In this document: positions 47,301 through 59,300 of the stretch, in pieces
How the letters are laid out: every line of letters begins with the position of its first letter
Numbering within the stretch: position 1 is the first letter of the stretch
DNA from: Astropecten irregularis
Lineage: Eukaryota > Echinodermata > Asteroidea > Paxillosida > Astropectinidae
Direction of reading: 5' to 3'
NCBI GenBank assembly: GCA_963971285.1
Contig: OZ020255.1
Coordinates: 12,234,931-12,298,930, forward strand
DNA length: 64,000 nt
The notes under the pieces: generated by a model
Told to the model about the DNA's origin: nothing
Databases searched by the model: none
What the model saw: the letters and a program-made list of their open reading frames with translations, nothing else
Program-made: the position numbers and the translations under genes

Positions 47301-50300
47301 AGTCAACCAGCCAACTATAGACGAGTCAGTCATCTATTCAACCTGCCAACTAGACGAGTCAGTCATCTATTCAACCTGCCAACTAGACGAGTCAGTCATC
47401 TAGTCAACCAGCCAACTAGACGAGTCAGTCATCTAGTCAACCAGCCAACTAGACGAGCTAGTCATCTAGTCAACCAGCCAACTATAGACGAGTCAGTCAT
47501 CTAGTCAACCAGCCAACTAGACGAGTCAGTCATCTAGTCAACCAGCCATCTAGACGAGTCAGTCATCTAGTCAACCAGCCAACTAGACGAGTCAGTCATC
47601 TATTCAACCTGCCAGCCAGACGAGTGGGTAGACACCCACAATTATTAGGTGAAGTCAATATGCATCCAGACACCCTACATTACTTACCTAACCTGTTTGG
47701 TCTCACTCGTATTACTCTCTCTCAGCTTAGTCACAAGAACTCTCAAAATGTTGATGAGAAACAACAGATTCATCTGCAATCAAAACATATCTGGCAAGCT
47801 TAATGTTTAGTCTCCCCGTGGAGTGCACGTTAAATCCTCCCTAATGTCCCTTGGTGTTCTATCCTTGATGCTGCATGCATAATTGCACATTCCAAGGATA
47901 ATTCCTCAGCAAGGTGGTCAACAAACTATTGGGCAATCATTTTGTATACTGTAGTATTGTAATGGAAACCAACAGTGGCAATTAGCAAACATCAAACATT
48001 ATGTCTGTGACATATCAGTAATTGCACATGACAAGGGGTTTGTGGAACATATTAAGGCTGTCCTGCCATGTTTCATTTTCCAAGACGACGCCGGAACGGG
48101 CATGAATCCGCCAGGAAATTGTGATATTTGTTGTTTAAAGGTAAAATACATGATTGGTAATGGTCACAGAACAGCACTCACACTTAGTCTAATTCAACAT
48201 GTACATAAAATAACACACTTGGCGAAAAACGACTCCCTTTTTCCTATAAAACATAAAGAATTGTTTTGATCTCGCCGACATTCGTTATTCGTGTTACACT
48301 ATTCTAAACAAATAATTACAGCATTTCAGGGAGAAATATTTTAGCAGGGGGTTCCTATCATGTCCATGATACCGTGTAAGTTATAGGTAAAACATTTCTG
48401 CTTTGGTTTGTGACCAATTCTGTACTGTGACAATCATGCAAGACTTATTCACGATGCAACTTGAACAGAATTAGAATCGGTTTATTTACCTTAAAAAGGG
48501 AAAAACCTGGGGGTTTTGTTCAAATTAAGACACAGCCGAGCTAGAAAAATGCTCGTTGTATTTTGATTTCGTCAATACTGCCATTCTGTATTCGCATTAT
48601 TAGACAATTCAAACCGATAATCTTGCTTGGATCTATTTTTATGCGCGTGTAGATTGCACCATCCCCCAAAGACCGTAATGACGTACATTTAAATGTAATT
48701 TTGAATAAAATGCCGATTGGAAAGTTCTTTTCCTATGCATTAACCTTTTTGTGTTGGTGGGATCTTGAGTGTGGTAATTGTTATTCTGGATCGAAAAGTT
48801 TGACAGTGAAGTGACAAATAACTAAGATTTTATCAGCAGGCTTAATTGTGGTTAAGCTAGAGATGCCATAAAATAAATGACGTCAGAGCTATAAATCGAT
48901 GCTTGTCTCCATCCTGTATTTTGCAAGGGCTTACCGGTGCTCTTTTTGGGGTCTGTTAGCTTCATGCAATGAACATTTACAATACTCCAGCGGCAATCTT
49001 TCAATATTTGTACCGATTACCGAGCGCATCGATTACCGGTAGGCGGAGGAGTGGATTGTCCCGGTCGGACACGGTGTCTACGGTGATCGACGGACGCCAT
49101 AGGCCAATGGAGTCAGTGATCGGTTAGCTCTGGGCGGTTGAAGCTATATAACTGGCCTCGGTCAGTCTCGATCGCTCGGCACAGCCACTATGGGAGTCTA
49201 GTGTACTAGGTCAATCTGATAGTATTGCTTCAGACTGCCGCCTGGGATAGGAAGCTTGTTCCTTCACTGGCATCTTGACTTCCTATTAGCTGGGCATCTC
49301 TAAAGGGAACCAGCAACAGCGGCATCATTACCATGATGCATCTGGCAGGGTAATAAAACCCATTCCATCTTATTTTAAGAGCATCTTTCCTAGAATTAAT
49401 TTTCGTACATGACACAAACACAGACCCAAGCTCCAGTAGAACCGATAAAGCATTCTCTTTATACATTGGTTAATGCTCGTTCGTATTGATTATTTCACAA
49501 ATCACGACAAACTCTGTACAATCAGACACCAATTGTGTGTTAAGAACTGAGGAGATAAACAGATAACATCGTTGATATGAATATATTTCCACAGGGATTC
49601 AACTACGTCCAAATGACGCTTTTTATCTTCTCGATGAATCGCGCGTGACCCAGCTGTCGTTTCAACCATGGAGCGCTCGCTTCGCATCATTCCGTCACCA
49701 GCATGCTGTTACCGTGCTGTAACCGGTTCAAATGACCAGTCAGTACTACCGAGGCGACCATGCCTAAGGGACGGTCGATAACACGGCCGGTCGTGTGATC
49801 CGCCAGACATCTCGCAGTTGTCATCGGAATCCAGATGTAGATCAGACATTCTCCTATCTAAAGTACAGCCCCACACGGAAGACGATGCCTATAGCCACCT
49901 GAGATGCATACATCAGTCCTAATAGTCATCTGCTAACAGAGGTTATTCCATCGAAACCCAATCTCACTTACATCGCATGTTTGTGGATTGGTAGAGCTAT
50001 ATAGACCTACATTATGCCGTTGAGTAAAACTAGATTTGTAGAAAAGGACGTTGACGGGGAACATTGATTCTTGACTAGGCAAAATCATACTTCAGACAAA
50101 TTGTTAGTTTGTTATAGCAATGAAAGGTTTGTTTTCCATTGGGGAAACAAATCCAAACTGGGATGAAAACAAAGATGGATTTCGATTACTGCTCATATTT
50201 AAGGATGATTTTGTTCTGCTTTACCGTGGTATTAATTACACTAGCTGCTGTGTATAGAAAAGGCTGTTTTCCTCTCGACTTTGTTGTTGAAAACATAGTA

Positions 50301-53300
50301 TTTCTCTCCAACCCGTAGCCAAAAGCCTCTATTTTGATATCCGTTTGACATTATATTTTTTGGAAATACAACCGAAGTGGCAACACATAGCTATCACTGG
50401 ACTGGGAAAGGACCTTACATGCCTTATTGACTTGTTTGGCCCATTATGCCTTGCTCAATATGATTCCCTGAATTTCAACACAGATCATGTAAGATAACAC
50501 GGCCTGGGCTTGGGCTTGGGCTTAGGCTCCGCCATCTACAAGCTGAAAATACATGTTGTGGTTCCCCCCTCCCCGATGTTGAACCTCCGTTTTCTTATAT
50601 ATTTCGTTTTCTGTATCTCCGTTTTCTTATTTGAGACATCTACTTCACAACTGTACCCAAAGCTTCTATTTTGATACCTGTTACTTTAAAATGGATGTAA
50701 GAAATTGAGCCGAAGCCAGAACCGAAGCCGGAGCCGGAGCCAGAGCCGGACCCCAAGCCGAGGTTTCGTAAAAGCCCTTAGTCATGCTAGATGTGATAGC
50801 GAGGCTACCCGATTAATGCTTCTAATAACTTGTATGGGAGGCAGTAAGTGAAAATGAGACCGATGCCGTTCATTGTCGGAAACGATATGCAGATTTGCCT
50901 ATGAGAGAATTGCTGTGGGCGCCCTCCATCTTTAGACAGCATATCAACCTCTAGATATAAAGCAATCCTGTAAAACCGATAGCAATCGTGTATCTCAATG
51001 ATAAAATGTCTACTTCATCTCTATTCATTAATTGAATTGACGTGGCTGCGTCTTCATTGTGACGTCATGCACGTTATACATTCAATGTATACATACAACT
51101 TGAGTGGATCAGTAATAAAAGACTAAGTAGTCTACTTTGCAGTAGTGTCTGCCTAAAGGCTGGTTTATACTCGCTGCGTTTACGCACACGCAGCACACAA
51201 TGCGAATGTCGCATCCGATGTTCATACTCTTTCAAGGTATGAAATTCGATACGCAGCGATAGTCTGCATTCGAATGCGGAAACGCGGAAACAGTACTGTT
51301 CATACTTTTAAAATGAGTGACACGCCGAAATAGAATCCTACTCCGATTCCGTGAATTCACAGATTCACAATGGAGAGAGTAGACGAGATAATTGTTTTGT
51401 CATTATTGTGGATCGCAAACCGTCGAAATTAGGCATGGTCTAAAAGAAATTGCCCCGTCTGTCACCTTTAAATATTCTACTGCGTGTACGCATCCGGCGA
51501 ATGTTGAAATATTTCAACTTGTCCGAATACGAATCAAATTGGTGCGCACGAACTTTTTTTCATTTCCAAATACTTCGCACAAAGACGCGCACTTTTAGTA
51601 CGCAGTGCGCGTTCTTACACGCAGAGCAGACTCTTCGAATTGGAACGCCGCGCTGCGTACGCATTGAATACGCAGCGAGTATGAACCGGCCTTTACTCAA
51701 AGTGACACGATACCAGACTACTCGTATGATCGCCGCCTCAACAATACTAGGATTGACACATTCAATTTATTCCCCCCTTTACTAAGGCCAACTTCACTAA
51801 AAGGTTTTCCATCCTAAAAACCTAATAACTGTTCCCGGCTATTATGGTCAAAATTTATCTTTTGAGAAGATACAGTTGATATGTGCAGTGTATAGGCCTA
51901 TACAGAGCCGCGGCTGATGCCTGTTCTATACAGTGTGCACTTAAACCGTCCCACGTTCAACATCGTTTGATGTTTTCAACAGATGTTACGGATGTCTGAC
52001 GACGGAAATGAGCCCCGTTATAGTCAACGCAGCTGGAAACCCGATCGCAACATCTTGACCATATAATTGATACAGAAACCGGGACTCCTTGATAATTGGA
52101 CCGTACCTAAGGCTTGATGTCGCCGTCTTAGAGAGACCGAGTTTCCGGAAGGTTTAATTTTTTTTCAACGAGGGAATTGATAAGAACCACTTTGCTTAAG
52201 GAAAGAAAGAAACACATGGCCAATTCAAATATTTAACGTTTGTTTTGTTAGCCATGTTTGTTACACTGTGATAGATATAAAAATCCACAACTAAAATGCT
52301 TTTTTTTAATTGTTTATAATGAATAATGTTTGTACATGTATCTTGTCTTTTGTTTCTGTACTGCTAGTGTGATTTGAGCAGTCTTATTTTGAATAAACGG
52401 AGCCTTAGAGCTCACTGAGATACAAACAAAAATGCTTTTCACTATTGTACTGTTGTTCCACCAATTGAATAATTCAAATTAGGGTCATTTCGTGAAGGTC
52501 GAAAGTCATTTGAAGCAACCGTTCACTTTATCCGGGTCTCGCATAAGTATACGTTTCTTGTTTATAATTATAACCTCTTTCTTAAGATGAGAAGTGCATA
52601 TAGTGATTGCAGGCGTTACGCAAAGGGCTTAAAGTTACAATCATTCTTTGGTAAAATTGATAGAACAGCTGCGGTTTGTTCATAATTTGATTTGCCATTG
52701 AATAAAAACAAATCTTTGCCATTTTCAGCTCAATTGATCATTGGAAACAGTTAAAAGAAAAAAGGAGAAGAAAAAAACCCCGGCGGAAACAGTTGCAATA
52801 GTTGCGCAATATATTGTAAGGTAATTGTAATTATGACTTTTTGATCTCAAAGATCAAAACTATTTTTGTTTTACTATTAATTTTTGGATAAATACAACAT
52901 TTCAGGCAGACAATTTTAACGGTATGTGTCTACTAGGTCTTTCTGTATACCCTGTAAGTTTTACGTACATCTGCATGAGAACATGTCTAGTTTGGTTTCC
53001 TACAAATAAGATAGTGCCTTTAATTAAGAAATACAATATGTACTTGTATGCCTTCAAATTCATTGTAACATTTCGCATTGAGTACGTTGGAACACCAATC
53101 GAATGTTTCTGGTATTGGTTTGTGTTGTAAACGTGTTTCACTGCCAAGTTTGTCTTGTATTTCAAACACAACGAAACATTATGTTTATAGTAAAGACTAC
53201 CGGTAATTTATTTGTTATTATTTATGGAAACTTAATAATTTCATCATTTCATTTACAGTAATATCCCAATTTCGAATTTGACTGACCTGTCACCATTTCC

Positions 53301-56300
53301 CCTTGACAACTCACATAAGACAGCAATTTCCCCTTGTTGTTCGAATGGTTGTGGTTTGGTTTAAAAGTCTGCTTTCATTTCGATTATACCTCAAATAACG
53401 TATGTTCTATGGCGTAGATTTTGCACAACACACAACGATGTTTAAACCAAATAAATCTGTATTGATTCTGTGCGACTTCAAAATTGATGTGGTGTGGTAT
53501 GTCAATAATGTTTCAATCCGAAGGAGTGTGTATTATGGTACGTCAGTGTAATATAGCGACTGCCTTAATATTGGAAGCTTGTTGGAGCACCACCGAGGGA
53601 ACACGTAAACACAGTATGTACATCATACTCTGACGTTTTTACCACACTGTCCCAGAAGCAGTCAATATTTATACACAGTCTCTGTACCATAACTGAGCAA
53701 GATATAGAGCGGCTTACAGAAGCACAGCCTCTGGTTGAGCCAAAAGGCCAGACAAGAAGAGAACTCGGGCCCTTTGTGTTACCAAATCAAACTTATAGCA
53801 GTGATCCAGATTTATGGCTAAAAATCGAGTTCAAGCACACATCCCCCATGATATAAAAACTACTCAATATTTTGCTCGAAGTGCACGTTACCAAAATATC
53901 ATAAAGCATCCCGCTGGCATGTACGTGTCAATAAGTGTTGACAGAACAATTCCGCCTAAAACAATTTGAGTGGTATAATATGCAACGTGTAGCTGGCGAT
54001 ATCAACCTCGTTCCCCACCCTACGGCGTCAAAAGCCAATTGTAAACCACTATGGCGAAATGCAGAGATAAGATCCTTATCGCCTATAGATATTTTCTATT
54101 TCCTTTGCAAATGTTATCATCACAGCCATGGCCTTTACGTCACAAGGTTTATATATTGTTTCCAATGAGCCTTATTGATTTGATGGCTCAAGTCAAATGC
54201 CTTCTCCTTGCAGTATAAACATGGTTTCATAAAGTGATTTATTTCGGTATGGATTTTAAATATTCCCTCCTAAAGAAGAACAAAGACAGAAAATCACGAA
54301 GACTGAACCTACTGACATATTATAAGGGTACGAAGTTTAATGGTATTTTGATTGGTAAAGGTCACAAAACAGCACTCACACATTGCCTGATCAAACATGT
54401 ATATGAAATGATAATCCTGTAAACATTTGAGCTCAATCGGACATCTGAGTCAAGAGAAAAAAAGCGAAAATCCGACTCAACTATTGTTAGGAAACATAAA
54501 GAATGATTTTGATCTTACGAAGATCAAAACTATTTTCTATCTTTGTTTTAATAGTTTCTGGATAAATACACCATTTCAGGCGGAAACATTTTAACGGTAT
54601 GTATCTATACCAGTACCACATTTATATCTTGAAAATTATACGTAAATCTGTGAGCATTTCTGCTTGGGTATGTTAACAATCCTGTACTGTACCTTTAACA
54701 ATATTGATCGATTGAGCTTGTAAATTATCTGTCTACTATTTACCGCACAATACATAACATTGACCGATAATGTGGCTCGTCGTTAACGGCCGACATGTCT
54801 GTACCATATATATCTCTACTGCATTGAACCACAACTATGGACACAAACATCCCTCTAGTTTATGCAAGGAAGTGCTTTTTGTTTGGTCTGAAAACAAATA
54901 TCACCTCCTACGATTGGCTTAAATATGGTGGGAGGGATGTGGGGAAATGGCTTGAATAAAACACATTATTTCACAGAAATACCATTCCCTGCACGTCAGG
55001 CCCTATAACTGTTAAGTATACACTTTAAGATGAGAATAATAATGATTCTGTATTATGTTTCGCTGTTTCTCTATCAAACAATTTTTTTGGTTCACTTTGT
55101 TGAGAACTTAAGTCAATATTTCTGTTCAATATGTTGACTTTATATAGTCGTCGGGTTGAATGTCTTGAAAATTATTTTCAGGATTCTAGAGAGTACCCAG
55201 TCAAGCATTTTGTGGGACATGCCTCAGAAAGTAAAGCAGTCACTGTAGTGTGCCTTTCGCGAGTTAAAGGTAGTATCATACATTGGTTTTTGTCAAAGAA
55301 GGGCAAGAATATCAAGGAATATACAGTAAAAGTCATCTGTGAAAATTTCAGTCCCATACGGTGCCCACTTTTTGAGAAAACAGTTAAAAACGGCCACGGT
55401 ATTTCTTAAGTTTTTTCTCTTTTATTTTTGATCTTTTAAAAGATCACTTTTGCTATATCACCTGATTCGGGGCAAGCTTTAGTTCATAACAGACGTATTG
55501 CACCAAAACATTGTTTATAGTGGATATGAATGGCACAAAGTGCACCAGTCCATTCCAGATAAATTATGGCTATCGCTATGCAAAAGCTTGCCCCGAATCA
55601 TGGGATATAGCAACATAGTCTTTAGTCTGTGAAATTCAAACCGGGTTGTTTATGTGCAATGAAATTTGAATTCTGTGTACCAGGCAATATCTAGATTTAA
55701 CTCGCAAATGGCTTATTGTCTCTCCATATTGGGACAAGAACCAATCTCCATAAACTTAGTCTTAGCCACTAACCTGCTATTAGGTATATCAACTTAACCC
55801 ATATCAACTGGGAGCAGCCACTCCCTTTTAAAATAACTATCAAATCAAAAAGTCTTAATAACACTTAAAAAGTCAACAATTCTAAATTGAATACTCACGG
55901 TGAGAAGAGCGTTGCGTGGAATTTCAATGAAGACCCAGTAAAACGGGGTGTACATATATCCAAACCAGCAGCTAAAATTGAGGAAGAAATTCAACACGGA
56001 CAATTATTCTTCCACGTAAAAGGTGATTTCTTACTTTAGTTTTTGTCAAAGAAATGTAGATTCATGGGCATGAATATCAAGAAAGATACAGTAACAGTCA
56101 TCTGTGAGATTCCCAGTCCCATATGGTGCCCACTAAAAAAAAAAACCGTGAAAAACGCCCACGACATTAAAACAAAAAGTTTCACATGAGTTTTTATTTG
56201 CCGAACATGAAATTATTTGGGGGTCAATTTTTTTTACTTCTGAATAAAAACAGCATTTCGGGCATAAAAATGGTAATGGTATATGACTCTACCGTCGCCA

Positions 56301-59300
56301 TATTTATACCCTTTAAAGATTTCTGGTTCGGTATGATACCAAAGTATGACAGTACCTTTAAACGGAAAGTAGTTCGTGTGCAAGACAAATATACACTCTT
56401 TCGTCCTCTTGAAAACATGCATACATCAATTATTACTGTGAAGATTCATGGAATTATTCATTTTAAGATACACGTGCCCACACGTGATAAGCAGCCTGCT
56501 CATGAAACTGGGTATGTTAATTCATCAGACAAACATGTTTGTCAATGTTATATTTATACAAACGAACTCACCTGGTATCTGAGCCTAGAGTGAAATGCAT
56601 TGCTATCGACCATGCAATGGTCAGAGGTATTCCGAGAACTGCATACAAAATCACAAAATAATGATTAATAAATTATGATGTATTTAAAGTAACAGCACAT
56701 CAGACTATCACTGGGCTGGGGTTGTATAATTGTACTGATTGCCTTGCCTAGGGTCGATTTTAGTAGTGTAGACACGTCCTCAGACCTGGGGGGGGGGGGG
56801 GGGTTGATCGTGTAGCTGGGTCTTACTTCCATATACGTTTGTGCACAAAATCATTTTTTATATATATAAAAAGTAAAAACCTGGGAGGGGGGGGGGGGGG
56901 GGTTGCAACCTCCTAGCGAACGACAACCCATCGAAGGGGTCTATCTTAGGGCTGCAATGCATCATAAGTCCAACGATTGAAAGTTACTTACGATGAGTTT
57001 TGCGAATGGGACCACTGATTGCCTTCCCTGGAATAGCACTGCGCACTTGCGCTAAAAATAGCACCGAACTTCAGACAAACATTGCAACCGGCCATGCAAA
57101 CGTGTGGTGAGTGGAAATAATTTTTATGTGCGCGCGTGCATGCATAATGTGACGTCATTAGTGCGGAACGCTATTGCCTCTTTACATTGTAAAGCTAGTG
57201 GTCATGTAGTTCACTCGGGAAAACAAAATTCAACAGCACCGGTCGTTTGTATTTGCGTGATTAGTATTAATCTAAACCAAATGTTTTAACTGTTATCAGT
57301 TAAAATATCAATATCAATAATATCAACAAATATATGAATGCAGTATAGCTTTAAGTTATTCACGAATATCTAACATTTCGTAAGTAATCGGTATGTTCGG
57401 CCGCAATCAATCGACTGATGTACAATTGGCCGTTATGCCCAAAAGTAGTGTACAGGGTAATTGTGGATATGCAAATTAGGGGTAATTACTGTTGGTGATC
57501 TTTGACTTACTCCATCCAACTATGTAGAATGCCAGGAACTTGGGTTTGCCAAACACGGCAGAGGAGAGCAGACTGTTGAGATACATTCCCTCGATGAACA
57601 TCCAGGCAAACGTGCAAAATCTCGTGTATTCTCGGAAGACTTCGAGAGTGACACACAACGGAGGCTATAAGATAATAGAAAAACCAAGCAAACAATCAAG
57701 CAAAGGCGCTGCAAAGACGTATGATATTACTAAAATGCAATTAACAAACAGCTGAAAACTGCTCATAATAACTGCACTAAAATATTGACCTGAGGTTATG
57801 GCTTGAGGTTAGGAGGGCATGACGTTTCGATCCTAGTAGGGTCATTCTCAAAGGCTTAATGGCTAGGATATACGCTAAGATCCTGCTCAGAACCCTCCAA
57901 GCATTGACTACGACTTGTCATCGTTTTTACATTTCCCTGTATTAAGCACTCAATGTCTTTATTTTCCAAGTAAGGGCCGTTCAACACTTCAAGCTGTTCT
58001 TCACACTGCTCTCTCCCCAATGCACGCCGTTTTTGTTTTTAAATTTCAAACATAAAACAAATTCGTTCTTTTATGCACATGTAAGTAATTGATGAATGGC
58101 CCTTTGGTAGTTTTGACATTACGAAAGGCAATACAGCATACCAACTACACAGTAAGTAGATACAATAATGTATAAATATTGCGTAATGTGCTTACTGTTC
58201 TTGAGATAATAGTCTCAGCATAGCCCACTTCAGCCTGCGTAAGCTTGTAAAACTTGTTGACACCCACGATAATCTCAATAGTCAAACGGGCAATGTAGGC
58301 ACTGAACAGATGCTTGTGAATCTTCGTCCGGTGACACTGAAGACTCCTAAAGAAAAAAAAGCACAAATTACACCACGTTGCAAAACCCTGGTGTTAAAAA
58401 TACACCGATGGTGTAAATTTCAAGTATTCATCTCTTTCATACCTGTATGCTACAATAAACTTCTATTACCAGCCCTGTTGTACATTTTTATCGTAAAATT
58501 TTTACTTTAGGGACTTTTCCCGAGGAGATTCTTCGTTCATTTATATAGGCACCTGTTTATTTATGGAATAGGTCGTCTAATGGGGGAAAACAGGTGTCTA
58601 CTGGTTAATTTTCTGGTCCACTCAAACAAATTAGATTGACAAATTCGATTTACGCTACGTCCTTATTATGTTGTGTGTAAATTAACTTAAGTACAATCAT
58701 GTCAACCACCTAAACTGGTTGGCATTTAAGACAGCGCCCTCTTCCGCTGAGCAGACTTTGGATGACATTTAGAAAAAGAAAAGAACAAAAAAAAAAACCC
58801 TCTAAAAACAACACGGACGCTAAACTCGATAAAAAGGTTATTGCTCATCCGTGTTTCCCTATCTGGGCCAAAATTCAAGATGAACGCACTGCAGACTGGG
58901 ATTGGAATTCATCGATTATCCATTATGCTCTCTCATTCCCCCATTCCTCCCCAACTATACGACCAAAATAAGCAGACGTTTAAAACAATATGCACGCAAA
59001 ATTCTGTCACTTAATCAATATTCAGAGTTATATTATCCATCGTGACGCAAAAATCAATGTTCATAGAAGGCATGGACCCAGTGAAACCAGATCGAGCAAT
59101 CTCATTTTACTCTTTGATTTTTTCTCCCACAAAATGGCCAAAGCAAAAGGAAATGAAATGTAATTTTCGTTTTTGGTTGAGTGGTGGCGTTTTGTCGCTG
59201 TGAAGGGGGACGTGGCTTGCCCTGATGCAATCAAGTGCCATACTAATCAACCTCTGCCACGTCCTGACTTAATATTCCGTAGCGCACCATACCAAACCTC

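Larger units (their letters stand above)
47774..55898 (-). other. 8.1 kb intron of the GPCR gene
   Basis: No exon recognised. It carries MITEs listed separately, a GAGCCG-type repeat at 50490-50770, a TIR element at 51157-51698, and a plus-strand TATATAA at about 49145 in a locally GC-rich patch (48990-49200) that could be a promoter or a repeat. The rest shows nothing I can name. Confidence 0.5.

Noticed and set aside
49140..49200. TATATAA followed by CTCGGTCAGTCTCG as a plus-strand promoter
   Set aside because: No downstream gene on plus; it lies within an intron of the opposite-strand receptor. Kept only as a note.
56186..56593. 135-codon plus frame
   Set aside because: It crosses a TTAA MITE and lies antisense to a real receptor exon; no recognised motifs.
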